From Solimicrobium silvestre (GTDB lineage: Bacteria > Pseudomonadota > Gammaproteobacteria > Burkholderiales > Burkholderiaceae_D): a stretch of 64,000 nt of DNA. Where the stretch lies: assembly GCF_002976435.1 (NCBI RefSeq), contig NZ_PUGF01000002.1, positions 186,001 through 250,000 of the forward strand, read 5' to 3'. Positions 17,952 through 26,833 of this stretch are shown piece after piece (the first letter of the stretch is position 1; each line of letters begins with the position of its first letter). The translations under genes and the position numbers were made by a program. The notes under the pieces are model-generated. The model worked only from the letters and a program-made list of their open reading frames with translations, was not told where the DNA came from and ran no database searches.

Positions 17952-18506
17952 TATTTGGATTTGTAACTGTTGTGGGCAATATCAGTGATATAGCTTTTGG
18001 CTAGGTTTCTGTTGCCTCGTTGCAAGACTGTAAGGTGTACAAGGTAGGGTAATGGGCCTCATCTTTTGCGCCGCATGGCAAGTGACACAGAATGGTGTAA
18101 TACGCTACGCTTATTGACACCCAACTTTATATTTTTATTTATCATAAATTGATTGTCGAACGGCGGCAGTGTAGGGCTTCGACTGTTAAGTATGGGCACT
18201 CAGTCGACAATCGCGCTTTGAATCTATCAGGCAGTTATCCATTGCTAACCAGCCAGTGGCACAACCTTCTAAAAAACTCAAAACCGCTTTTTCATTAACT
18301 GCCACACAAATGACCGATTTTTTCATTTTATTCGGCACGCGAAAAATATTTAATGTCACGTTTAATGAAAAGCCCCTAATCATCAATAGCAGTGTTTTCA
18401 AGTTTAATGACACACAACAATAAGCTAGGCCTACGCCAACGGTAGCGGTGCAGAGCTGCTGCTATTCAAACGTACACCTCTGAAGTTTCATATTGTTTCA
18501 AAAAAT
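17952..18506. other. Intergenic stretch between toxin promoter and prp control region
   Basis: About 550 bp without a convincing gene. The word TTTAATG followed by CAC or similar occurs three times at about 18349-18415 (ATTTAATGTCAC, GTTTAATGAAAA, GTTTAATGACAC). A 75-codon minus-strand frame across 18186-18413 has no ribosome binding site or family pattern. No trace of a prpR gene was seen. Confidence 0.5.
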
Positions 18507-18610
18507 GTTTCATTGAAACGGATCATGCAACAACGCCATCTGCCCGACACGCTATTCTTGAAAGTTGTGAAACGGCAGATAAGACACTAAGTGCTTGATT
18601 TCATTGAAAC
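18507..18610 (+). promoter_or_regulatory. Two palindromic operators upstream of prpB
   Basis: GTTTCATTGAAAC at 18507-18519 is a perfect 13-bp palindrome. The same core TTTCATTGAAA recurs at 18599-18609, about 92 bp downstream, and half-sites TGTTTCA (near 18494) and GTGAAAC (near 18568) lie around and between them. Their place upstream of a sigma-54 promoter makes them candidate enhancer sites for PrpR, the propionate-pathway activator. The factor itself is not encoded in this window. Confidence 0.65.
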
Positions 18611-18630
18611 GTCATGTTGCAGCGTTATGC

Positions 18631-18647
18631 TGGCATGGCGTTTGCTA
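18631..18647 (+). promoter_or_regulatory. Sigma-54 promoter of prpB
   Basis: TGGCATGGCGTTTGCTA fits the -24/-12 consensus TGGCAC-N5-TTGCW with exact spacing between the GG and GC doublets. It lies 36 bp before the prpB start codon, and the palindromes upstream would serve as activator sites. Sigma-54 control of prp genes through PrpR is known in Salmonella and Ralstonia; use here is inferred. Confidence 0.75.
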
Positions 18648-18682
18648 TACAAGTAACAGTTTTTACCTTTTAGGAGTGGTTG

Positions 18683-19573
18683 ATGAGTCATTATTCTGCT
18701 GGTGCTGCATTTCGTCGTGCCGTTAAAGAAGAAGCACCGTTGCAAGTTGTTGGCGCAATTAACGCCAATCATGCTTTGTTGGCTAAGCGGGCTGGTTTTA
18801 AGGCAATTTATTTGTCTGGTGGCGGCGTTGCAGCAGGTTCGTTAGGTTTGCCTGATCTGGGCATTTCCAATCTGGATGATGTGCTAACTGATGTGCGCCG
18901 TATTACCGATGTCTGTGATTTACCGTTGTTGGTGGATATTGATACCGGCTTTGGCGCTTCAGCATTCAACGTAGCACGTACCGTGAAGTCGATGATCAAA
19001 TTCGGCGCGGCGGCAGTGCATATGGAAGATCAGGTTGGCGCCAAACGCTGTGGTCATCGCCCTGGTAAAGAAATCGTCAGCACGCAGGAAATGGTTGATC
19101 GGATCAAAGCGGCAGTTGATGCACGCACCGATCCTGAATTCGTGATTATGGCGCGTACCGATGCACTGGCGGTGGAAGGTTTTGATGCGGCGTTAGAACG
19201 TGCTCATGCTTACGTGGAGGCCGGTGCCGATATGGTATTTCCGGAAGCAATTACCGAGCTGGCGATGTACCAGCGGTTTGCAAGCAAATTGCAAGTACCG
19301 ATTTTGGCCAATATTACCGAGTTCGGCTCTACGCCTTTGTTCACGGTAGACGAATTAAAGTCGGTGGATGTTGGTCTGGTGCTGTACCCGTTGTCAGCTT
19401 TCCGCGCGATGAATAAAGCGGCTGAAAATGTGTACAACGCGATTCGTCATGACGGTACGCAAAAGAATGTGGTCGACACGATGCAAACTCGGATGGAGCT
19501 TTATGAGCGTATTAATTACCATACGTTTGAGCAGAAGTTAGATGCCCTGTTTGCGCAGCAGAAATCTAAGTAA
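18683..19573 (+). CDS. prpB: 2-methylisocitrate lyase
   Basis: This 296-residue enzyme cleaves 2-methylisocitrate to pyruvate and succinate, the last step of the methylcitrate cycle. The signature KRCGH with catalytic C123 lies at residues 121-125, and the metal-binding region is VDIDTGFG (84-91). Length and motif order match PrpB rather than the longer isocitrate lyase. ATG at 18683 is chosen because AGGAG lies 6 bases upstream; a TTG one codon earlier is too close. It is the first gene of the prp operon, 46 bp before prpC. Confidence 0.95.
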   Translation: MSHYSAGAAFRRAVKEEAPLQVVGAINANHALLAKRAGFKAIYLSGGGVAAGSLGLPDLGISNLDDVLTDVRRITDVCDLPLLVDIDTGFGASAFNVARTVKSMIKFGAAAVHMEDQVGAKRCGHRPGKEIVSTQEMVDRIKAAVDARTDPEFVIMARTDALAVEGFDAALERAHAYVEAGADMVFPEAITELAMYQRFASKLQVPILANITEFGSTPLFTVDELKSVDVGLVLYPLSAFRAMNKAAENVYNAIRHDGTQKNVVDTMQTRMELYERINYHTFEQKLDALFAQQKSK

Positions 19574-19619
19574 AACTATCGTTTTATCTAATAAATTTAC
19601 GAACATTGAAGAGAACAGA

Positions 19620-20771
19620 ATGACTGAAGCTACTACCCCGTTCAAACCGAAAAAATCGGTTGCTTTATCTGGCGTTACCGCTGGAAATACTGCTTTATGT
19701 ACCGTTGGTAAAACCGGCAATGATTTGCATTATCGCGGCTACGATATTTTAGACGTGGCAACCACCTGTGAGTTTGAAGAAATCGCTCATTTGCTGGTAC
19801 ACGGCAAGTTGCCGAACCAGGCTGAATTGCTCGCCTACAAAAACAAGTTAAAAGCGTTGCGCGGTTTACCAGCGAGTTTGAAAGCGGCATTGGAATGTTT
19901 GCCAGCATCAGCTCATCCGATGGACGTAATGCGCACCGGTGTTTCTGCACTGGGTTGCATGTTGCCGGAAAAAGATGATCATAACCTGCCCGGCGCACGC
20001 GACATTGCTGACCAATTAATGGCTTCGTTCGGTTCCATGCTGCTGTATTGGTACCACTACAGCCACAATGGCCGTCGCATTGACGTGGAAACTTCAGACG
20101 ATTCTATCGGTGGTCATTTCCTGCATTTATTGCACGGTGTGGCTCCTTCGGAAGAGTGGATCAGCGCCATGCATACTTCGCTGATTTTATATGCGGAACA
20201 TGAATTTAACGCGTCTACTTTTGCTGCACGCGTAGTGGCCGGAACCGGTTCCGATATGCATTCAGCGATTGCTGGTGCGATTGGTGCGTTGCGCGGACCA
20301 AAGCACGGCGGTGCGAATGAAGTCGCGTTTGAAATTCAAAAACGTTATGACAATCCGGATGAAGCCGAAGCAGATATCAAAAAACGCGTGGAAAACAAAG
20401 AAGTTGTAATCGGTTTCGGTCATCCGGTGTACACCATTTCTGATCCGCGTAATAAAGTGATTAAAGAAGTGGCGAAACATTTGTCGCAACAAGCTGGTTC
20501 AACCAAGATGTTTGATATTGCCGAACGTCTGGAAACAGTGATGTGGGATGCTAAAAAAATGTTCCCGAATCTGGACTGGTTTTCTGCCGTGTCTTATCAC
20601 ATGATGGGTGTGCCAACTGCGATGTTTACACCGCTGTTCGTGATTGCCCGTACGTCCGGTTGGGCGGCACATATTATTGAACAACGTATCGACAATAAAA
20701 TCATTCGTCCAAGCGCCAACTATGTTGGGCCGGAAGATTTGACTTTTGTGCCGATCAAGGATCGTAAGTAA
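19620..20771 (+). CDS. prpC: 2-methylcitrate synthase
   Basis: This 383-residue citrate-synthase-fold enzyme joins propionyl-CoA and oxaloacetate. The ATG at 19620 is chosen over the longer frame from 19542, which would overlap the end of prpB. Conserved segments are [19 protein letters not shown]-like N-terminus (here [16 protein letters not shown]), [29 protein letters not shown] and [13 protein letters not shown], which together with position after prpB mark it as methylcitrate rather than citrate synthase. The sequence to the stop is intact. A REP-like element separates it from acnD. Confidence 0.95.
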   Translation: MTEATTPFKPKKSVALSGVTAGNTALCTVGKTGNDLHYRGYDILDVATTCEFEEIAHLLVHGKLPNQAELLAYKNKLKALRGLPASLKAALECLPASAHPMDVMRTGVSALGCMLPEKDDHNLPGARDIADQLMASFGSMLLYWYHYSHNGRRIDVETSDDSIGGHFLHLLHGVAPSEEWISAMHTSLILYAEHEFNASTFAARVVAGTGSDMHSAIAGAIGALRGPKHGGANEVAFEIQKRYDNPDEAEADIKKRVENKEVVIGFGHPVYTISDPRNKVIKEVAKHLSQQAGSTKMFDIAERLETVMWDAKKMFPNLDWFSAVSYHMMGVPTAMFTPLFVIARTSGWAAHIIEQRIDNKIIRPSANYVGPEDLTFVPIKDRK

Positions 20772-20815
20772 AGTTTGATTTGATCAACGAAGGGCGCCCA
20801 CGAGGGGTTAATTCT

Positions 20816-20978
20816 GTTCAGTTAAGCCAAAACTGTGTAACGTCATCCTCGCGTAGGCGGGGATCCAGTTGGCACGTAGTGCCATTAGTGTTCAATTTAC
20901 GAGCTCCTGGATTCCCGCCTGCGCGGGAATGACGTTAATGAAGGCATGGCTTTGTAACTATTCTGTGTTTAACTGAAC
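20816..20978. repeat. REP/BIME-like inverted repeat between prpC and acnD
   Basis: CGTCATCCTCGCG...GGGGATCCAG (20841-20868) pairs with CTGGATTCCCGCC...GGAATGACG (20907-20934). A second, outer inverted repeat flanks this hairpin: GTTCAGTTAA at 20816-20825 and TTAACTGAAC at 20969-20978. A related copy lies after acnD at 23680-23772. It resembles the GTCATTCCCGC repeats common in proteobacterial intergenic DNA and probably forms a strong hairpin in the operon transcript. Confidence 0.85.
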
Positions 20979-21065
20979 ACCATTACCAACGAGGGACGCC
21001 CCTACAAAATATATAGAGTACCAATGCGCATCAACCCGGCCATTACCCTCTTACTGGATTAAGCC

Positions 21066-23660
21066 ATGAACACTGCAAACCGCAAACCCCTACCTGGCAC
21101 TAAGCTGGATTTTTTCGACACGCGTGCTGCGGTCGACGCAATTACACCCGGTGCTTACGACAAACTTCCCTACACTTCGCGCGTACTCGCCGAAAATTTG
21201 GTACGTCGCTGCGATCCCGCGACCCTGACCGATTCCCTGAAACAGTTCATCGAGCGCCGCCGCGATCTGGACTTTCCGTGGTTTCCGGCGCGCGTTGTGT
21301 GCCACGACATTCTCGGACAAACTGCGCTGGTTGATCTGGCTGGTTTGCGTGACGCGATTGCTGCGCAAGGTGGTGACCCCGCCTTAGTGAATCCGGTAGT
21401 GCCGACGCAACTGGTGGTAGATCATTCGCTGGCCGTTGAGTGCGGCGGTTTTGATCCAGACGCGTTTGCCAAAAATCGCGTGATTGAAGACCGTCGTAAC
21501 GAAGACCGTTTCGACTTCATTAACTGGACCAAGAAAGCGTTTAAAAACGTTGACGTGATCCCGCCGGGTAATGGCATCCTGCATCAAATTAATCTGGAGC
21601 GTATGTCGCCGGTGGTGCAAGTGCAAGACGGCGTAGCTTTCCCTGATACCTTGGTTGGTACCGACAGCCATACACCGATGGTGGATGCGTTGGGTGTGAT
21701 CGCCATTGGTGTTGGTGGTCTGGAAGCCGAAAGTGTCATGTTGGGCCGCGCGTCATGGATGCGTCTGCCGGATATTATCGGCGTTGAACTGACTGGTAAG
21801 CCGCAACCGGGCATTACCGCAACCGATACGGTGCTGGCACTGACCGAGTTCTTGCGCAAGCAAAAAGTAGTATCTTCTTACCTTGAATTTTATGGCGAAG
21901 GTGCGGCTAATTTAACATTAGGTGACCGCGCCACCATCGCCAATATGGCACCGGAATTCGGCGCTACTGCGGCGATGTTTTACATCGATGAACAGACCAT
22001 CAAGTATTTGAAACTCACCGGTCGTGATGATGAGTTGGTGAAACTGGTTGAGCTGTACGCCAAAGAAACCGGCCTGTGGGCTGACAGCCTGAAAAATGCC
22101 GAGTACGAACGTGTGCTCAAGTTTGATCTGTCTTCCGTCGTTCGCACTATTGCTGGTCCATCCAACCCGCACAACCGTGTTCCGACCTCGGAACTGGCAG
22201 CGCGTGGCATCAGTGGCGTAGTTGAAAACGAAGCTGGTTTAATGCCGGACGGTGCTGTGATTATCGCCGCGATTACCAGCTGCACCAACACCAATAATCC
22301 ACGCAACATGATTGCTGCTGGCCTGATTGCGCGTAATGCGAATGCACGCGGTTTAACCCGCAAGCCGTGGGTAAAGAGTTCGCTGGCACCCGGTTCTAAA
22401 ACCGTCACGCTGTATCTGGAAGAAGCTGGACTAATGCCGGAGCTGGAACAACTCGGTTTTGGCGTAGTCGCTTACGCCTGTACTTCTTGCAACGGAATGA
22501 GCGGTGCGCTGGATCCCGTCATTCAGCAAGAAGTAGTGGAGCGTGATCTGTATGCCACCGCCGTACTTTCTGGTAACCGTAACTTTGATGGTCGGATTCA
22601 TCCGTATGCCAAGCAAGCCTTTTTGGCCTCGCCACCTTTGGTGGTTGCGTACGCGATTGCGGGTACGATCCGGTTTGATATTGAGAAAGATATTCTGGGG
22701 ATTGATGCCGCTGGCCATCCAGTAACGTTAAAAGACATCTGGCCGTCCGATGAAGAAATCGACGCTATCGTCGCTTCGAGTGTGAAGCCTGAGCAATTCC
22801 GCAAAGTGTATATCCCGATGTTTGCCAAGCATGCTGACGACGGAATCAAAGTCAGTCCGCTGTACGACTGGCGTCCGCAGACTACCTATATCCGTCGTCC
22901 GCCGTATTGGGAAGGTGCATTGGCTGGTGTGCGCTCCATGACGGGAATGCGCCCGTTGGCCGTGTTGGGTGACAACATCACTACCGATCATTTGTCGCCA
23001 TCTAACGCAATTATGCTGGACAGCGCCGCCGGGGAATATCTGGCGAAAATGGGTTTGCCGGAAGAGGATTTTAATTCCTATGCTACTCACCGTGGTGATC
23101 ATCTGACAGCGCAACGCGCCACCTTTGCCAATCCAACCCTGAAGAATGAAATGGTGCTGGAAAATGGCAAGGTTAAGGCTGGTTCTTTGGCGCGTTTGGA
23201 GCCGGAAGGAAAAGTCACTCGCATGTGGGAAGCGATCGAGACTTATATGGAACGTAAACAGCCGTTGATCATTATTGCCGGTGCAGATTACGGGCAGGGT
23301 TCTTCGCGTGACTGGGCGGCAAAAGGCGTGCGATTGGCTGGTGTGGAAGCGATTGCTGCGGAAGGCTTTGAGCGTATTCATCGTACCAATTTGGTTGGCA
23401 TGGGCGTGTTACCGCTGGAGTTCAAACCGGGCGTGAATCGTTTGACTCTTGGTTTGGATGGTACTGAAACCTATGACGTGATTGGTGAGCGTACACCGCG
23501 TACTACGCTGACCTTGGTTATTAATCGCAAGAACGGTGAGCGTTTGGAAGTGCCGATGATTTGTAGGTTGGATACGGCGGAAGAAGTGTCGATTTATGAA
23601 GCTGGCGGCGTGTTGCAACGTTTTGCGCAAGATTTTTTAGAATCTTCTAAAGCGGCTTAG
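21066..23660 (+). CDS. acnD: Fe/S-dependent 2-methylcitrate dehydratase
   Basis: This 864-residue aconitase-family enzyme dehydrates 2-methylcitrate to 2-methyl-trans-aconitate. It takes the place of PrpD, which is absent here. The [4Fe-4S] ligands are C406 (AITSCTNTNNP), C472 and C475 (ACTSCNGMSG); the swivel-domain motif GADYGQGSSRDWAAKG lies near residue 740. The product needs the isomerase PrpF, whose gene lies downstream beyond a 980-bp insertion. The N-terminus MNTANRKPLPGTKLDFFD is typical of AcnD and distinguishes it from AcnA. Confidence 0.95.
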   Translation: MNTANRKPLPGTKLDFFDTRAAVDAITPGAYDKLPYTSRVLAENLVRRCDPATLTDSLKQFIERRRDLDFPWFPARVVCHDILGQTALVDLAGLRDAIAAQGGDPALVNPVVPTQLVVDHSLAVECGGFDPDAFAKNRVIEDRRNEDRFDFINWTKKAFKNVDVIPPGNGILHQINLERMSPVVQVQDGVAFPDTLVGTDSHTPMVDALGVIAIGVGGLEAESVMLGRASWMRLPDIIGVELTGKPQPGITATDTVLALTEFLRKQKVVSSYLEFYGEGAANLTLGDRATIANMAPEFGATAAMFYIDEQTIKYLKLTGRDDELVKLVELYAKETGLWADSLKNAEYERVLKFDLSSVVRTIAGPSNPHNRVPTSELAARGISGVVENEAGLMPDGAVIIAAITSCTNTNNPRNMIAAGLIARNANARGLTRKPWVKSSLAPGSKTVTLYLEEAGLMPELEQLGFGVVAYACTSCNGMSGALDPVIQQEVVERDLYATAVLSGNRNFDGRIHPYAKQAFLASPPLVVAYAIAGTIRFDIEKDILGIDAAGHPVTLKDIWPSDEEIDAIVASSVKPEQFRKVYIPMFAKHADDGIKVSPLYDWRPQTTYIRRPPYWEGALAGVRSMTGMRPLAVLGDNITTDHLSPSNAIMLDSAAGEYLAKMGLPEEDFNSYATHRGDHLTAQRATFANPTLKNEMVLENGKVKAGSLARLEPEGKVTRMWEAIETYMERKQPLIIIAGADYGQGSSRDWAAKGVRLAGVEAIAAEGFERIHRTNLVGMGVLPLEFKPGVNRLTLGLDGTETYDVIGERTPRTTLTLVINRKNGERLEVPMICRLDTAEEVSIYEAGGVLQRFAQDFLESSKAA

Positions 23661-23679
23661 CTATCGGCAAATGCAAAAT

Positions 23680-23772
23680 CGTCATCCTCGCGAAGGCGGG
23701 GATCCAGTGGCACGCAGCGGCTTCACCGCTAGACGTGTGAATTCCTGGATTCCCGCCTGAGCGGGAATGACG
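23680..23772. repeat. Second REP/BIME-like hairpin after acnD
   Basis: The ends GTCATCCTCGCGAAGGCGGG and CCCGCCTGAGCGGGAATGAC form an imperfect hairpin around a roughly 37-bp centre. The ends are nearly identical to the copy at 20841-20934, while the centre differs. It begins 20 bp after the acnD stop. Confidence 0.85.
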
Positions 23773-23822
23773 TTAATGGCTGGTAGCTAATATTAAGCAC
23801 TGAGCTGATTAAATTTGGTGGT

Positions 23823-24550
23823 GTTGAAGTTGCTGTTGTCGTTGACGTTGATTTTGATTTTGACCTACCCCCACTTCTAGTTCGGCCGGTTATTTAACGG
23901 CAAAATGGATAAGAAAGGTTCGCTGTTTGAGCGTAGCGAGTTTCGAACTTTTCCCATTTTGCCGTTAAATAATCGGGGTTTCCGAAATAGCGTGGTCGCC
24001 TTTTTTGGGTTACCTTTTTTGGCGAAGCAAAAAAGGTGACTAGTCGCCGGTCTACCACCGGCCCTAAGCCTTAAATATGTAATTTCGGTTAAATAATATA
24101 AGTCTGTTCAATATCAGCTTTGAATTTTTAAATACGTCAAAACCAGTTGATTTACTGATGGTTTTTGAATTTGCTTTCGGAGTTGATTTTAGGCTTGTAG
24201 GTCGGGGGTAGCCCGACAGCTACCTGCCTTTTTTGCGTCGCCAAAAAAGGTAGGCCAAAAAAGGCGACCACGCTATTTCGGAAACCCCGATTTTTCCAAG
24301 AAAAAAAGGGAAAAGTTCGAAACTCGCTGCGCTCAGACAGCGAACCTTTCTGATCCTTTTTTCCTTGGAAAAACCGGCCGAACTAGAAGTGGGGGTAGGT
24401 CAAAAGCAAATTCAAAATCAACAGCAACGGCAACTGCAACAGCAACGGCAACAGCAACGGCAACTGCAACAGCAACTGCAACAGCAACGGCAACGGCAAC
24501 AGCAACAGCAACAGCAACGGCAACGGCAACAGCAACAGTAACAGCAACAG
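23823..24550. mobile_element. Inverted-repeat element with swapped hairpin stems
   Basis: Two arms of about 170 bp (about 23865-24036 and 24226-24400) are inverted copies of each other around a unique centre of about 190 bp. Inside each arm is a hairpin with the same loop (GAAAAGTTCGAAACTCGCT... to ...CAGCGAACCTTTC) but a different 19-bp stem. The left stem is TTATTTAACGGCAAAATGG (23890-23908) with its exact complement at 23954-23972. The right stem is TTTTTCCAAGAAAAAAAGG (24291-24309) with an 18/19 complement at 24355-24373. Outside the arms are in-phase hexamer arrays, seven units on the left and 25 on the right. No ORF for a transposase is present. It splits acnD from prpF. Confidence 0.8.
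24401..24550. repeat. CAACRG hexamer minisatellite
   Basis: Three CAAANN units are followed by 22 consecutive hexamers from 24419 to 24550, all CAACAG, CAACGG or CAACTG except one TAACAG. The left end of the element carries the complementary units GTTGNN/TTTGAN from 23823 to 23864 in the same phase relative to the arm. Such an array can change length by slippage. Confidence 0.92.
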
Positions 24551-24643
24551 TAAATTCAAAAGCACCACCAATCATTAACCAGCGCAGCACATAACATTAA
24601 ATATTAACTAAGCTGCCAAACAAAACTAATTAGGAACCAACTC

Positions 24644-25855
24644 ATGTCTCACCTTCCTCAAATAAAAATCCCCGCCACCTACATACGTGGCGGCACCAGT
24701 AAAGGCGTATTCTTCCGCCTGCAAGATTTACCCGCATCCGCCCAAATTCCCGGCGCAGCACGCGACGCCTTGCTGCTGCGCGTAATCGGCAGCCCTGACC
24801 CCTACGGTAAGCAAATAGACGGCATGGGCGGTGCAACTTCCAGCACCAGCAAGACGGTGATTCTGTCCAAAAGCAGTCAAGCTGATCATGATGTCGATTA
24901 CCTGTTCGGTCAGGTAGCTATCGACAAAGCCTTCGTCGACTGGAGTGGCAACTGCGGCAACCTGTCAGCCGCGGTCGGATCGTTTGCGATTAGCGGCGGC
25001 TTAGTGGATGCAAACCGCATTCCTCAAAATGGCATCGCAACCGTTCGCATCTGGCAGGCCAATATCGCCAAAACGATTATTGCGCATGTGCCGATGACCA
25101 ATGGGGAAGTGCAGGAAACCGGTGATTTTGAGCTGGACGGCGTGACCTTCCCAGCCGCTGAAGTACAGCTTGAATTCATGGACCCGGCAGCCGAAGAAGA
25201 AGGCGGTGGCGGAGCCATGTTCCCGACCGGGAATCTGGTGGATGATCTCGAGGTACCTGGCATCGGTACATTAAAAGCTACCATGATCAATGCCGGTATC
25301 CCTACAATTTTCGTGAACGCAGCAGACATCGGCTACACCGGTACCGAATTGCAAGACGCGATCAACAGTGACGCCAAAGCCTTGGCCAAGTTTGAAACTA
25401 TCCGTGCCTATGGCGCAGTGCGCATGGGCCTCATTAAACATATCGACGAAGCAGCAAACCGTCAGCATACGCCGAAGGTAGCCTTTGTCGCGCCACCAGC
25501 CGCCTACGTTTCTTCGAGCGGCAAACCAGTCAATGTTGCTGACATCGATCTGTTGGTGCGCGCCATGTCGATGGGCAAACTGCATCACGCCATGATGGGC
25601 ACCGCTGCCGTTGCCATCGGTACCGCCGCCGCAATACCGGGCACGCTGGTCAGCCTTGCTGCCGGCGGTGGTGAGCAGAATAATGCTGCACGAACCGCAG
25701 TGCGTTTCGGCCACCCTTCCGGCACGTTGCGGGTCGGTGCGCAAGCCAGTCAGGATCCGATCAGCGGAACATGGAGCGTGACCAAAGCCATCATGAGCCG
25801 CAGCGCTCGGGTGTTGATGGAAGGCTGGGTACGCGTGCCCGGCGATACGTTTTAA
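24644..25855 (+). CDS. prpF: 2-methylaconitate cis-trans isomerase
   Basis: This 403-residue PrpF-family protein (diaminopimelate-epimerase-like fold) isomerises the trans-2-methylaconitate made by AcnD to the cis form. Family features are ATYIRGGTSKGVFF at the N-terminus, GSPDPYGKQIDGMGGATSSTSK, and DWSGNCGNLSAAVGSFAI around residue 100-117, where C107 and neighbours line the site. AGGAACC lies upstream of the ATG. The inverted-repeat element upstream probably separates it from the operon promoter or makes the transcript long; a local promoter was not found. Confidence 0.95.
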   Translation: MSHLPQIKIPATYIRGGTSKGVFFRLQDLPASAQIPGAARDALLLRVIGSPDPYGKQIDGMGGATSSTSKTVILSKSSQADHDVDYLFGQVAIDKAFVDWSGNCGNLSAAVGSFAISGGLVDANRIPQNGIATVRIWQANIAKTIIAHVPMTNGEVQETGDFELDGVTFPAAEVQLEFMDPAAEEEGGGGAMFPTGNLVDDLEVPGIGTLKATMINAGIPTIFVNAADIGYTGTELQDAINSDAKALAKFETIRAYGAVRMGLIKHIDEAANRQHTPKVAFVAPPAAYVSSSGKPVNVADIDLLVRAMSMGKLHHAMMGTAAVAIGTAAAIPGTLVSLAAGGGEQNNAARTAVRFGHPSGTLRVGAQASQDPISGTWSVTKAIMSRSARVLMEGWVRVPGDTF

Positions 25856-25976
25856 GTTGCTATTGATCGATGGTGTTGTGCTATGCTCCCGCAGAATTAT
25901 TTGCAATAAAGGCATGTTAATCAATAAATGATTAGCGCCATTTGCGAGCGCCATCGTCAATAAGTGAGGGAGAGAT

Positions 25977-26624
25977 ATGTCAGGTTTATTGGAACTGTTG
26001 GAAGTGGTCAGCTTGGGGATGATGGCTATATTGCCGTTAGCCAATCCGTTGACCACGGTCGCTTTATTGCTCGGCATGTCAGGAAATCGCTCGCATGCTG
26101 AGCTGCATCGTTTGTCGAGGATGACTTCGATATACGTTTTTATGATCATGCTCGTCGCCTTTTACGGCGGTCAGATCGTCATGACTACGTTTGGCATTTC
26201 CATCCCCGGTTTGCGGGTGGCTGGCGGGCTGATTGTGGCTTACATCGGTTTTAGAATGCTGTTTCCTGTGCCAGCGCCGGCTGCCGGTACGAATCAGGAT
26301 GAATTGTCTGCCGACATTGCCTTTATTCCACTGGCCATGCCCAGTACCGCCGGGCCCGGCACGATTGCGATGATTATCAGTGGCGCGGCAACCTTCAAAG
26401 ATCTTACCAACATTACTCCCTGGGTATTAACGGTGGCGCCAGTGCTAGTTTTTATAGGTGTCAGTTTGGTATTGTGGATTTCTTTGCGGAGTGCCAAGAC
26501 GATTATGCGTTTTTTAGGGCGCAGTGGGATTGAAGCCGTCTCGAGATTGATGGGATTTTTGCTGATCTGCATGGGCGTGCAATTTGTGATTAATGGGATA
26601 GTCGAGATTACGAGGAGTATCTGA
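25977..26624 (+). CDS. MarC-family membrane protein
   Basis: This 215-residue inner-membrane protein has six hydrophobic helices and the MarC/YchE/YhgN signature features [18 protein letters not shown] near the N-terminus and [19 protein letters not shown] in the middle. Family members have unproven function, and the old link to multiple antibiotic resistance in E. coli was withdrawn. GAGGGAGAG directly precedes the ATG. It is monocistronic and followed by a strong terminator. Confidence 0.9.
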   Translation: MSGLLELLEVVSLGMMAILPLANPLTTVALLLGMSGNRSHAELHRLSRMTSIYVFMIMLVAFYGGQIVMTTFGISIPGLRVAGGLIVAYIGFRMLFPVPAPAAGTNQDELSADIAFIPLAMPSTAGPGTIAMIISGAATFKDLTNITPWVLTVAPVLVFIGVSLVLWISLRSAKTIMRFLGRSGIEAVSRLMGFLLICMGVQFVINGIVEITRSI

Positions 26625-26680
26625 TTATTGCTGGTAATCGTGCCATGTTGGGTACTACAGCCAGTGCTGCGTTTTTAGAT

Positions 26681-26718
26681 AATGCCCTAAACAAGAGCGT
26701 CTGTTTAGGGCATTTTTT
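26681..26718 (+). terminator. Rho-independent terminator after marC-like gene
   Basis: AATGCCCTAAACA (26681-26693) pairs with TGTTTAGGGCATT (26702-26714), a 13-bp perfect stem with an 8-base loop and six Ts. Confidence 0.94.
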
Positions 26719-26833
26719 ATCAGCGTGTTGAGTTACATAGCTTCATTCCATACTTTAGGTTTGGCTCTGTCCCGCCGACGAAAAGGTTAGCTAATAGCGA
26801 TTTAATTTAACTTCCTACTTCTCAGTTATTGCG

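Noticed and set aside
18186-18413. 75-codon minus-strand frame
   Set aside because: No ribosome binding site, odd composition and no family pattern; the region has short repeats instead.
24401-24550. Tandem repeat as a possible CRISPR array
   Set aside because: The unit is six bases with no spacers, so it is a simple minisatellite.
24333-24590. Minus-strand frame coding a long Ala-Val repeat (and a Leu-rich one in another frame)
   Set aside because: It is produced by the CAACRG hexamer array; any frame through it is repetitive. No ribosome binding site or domain supports a protein.
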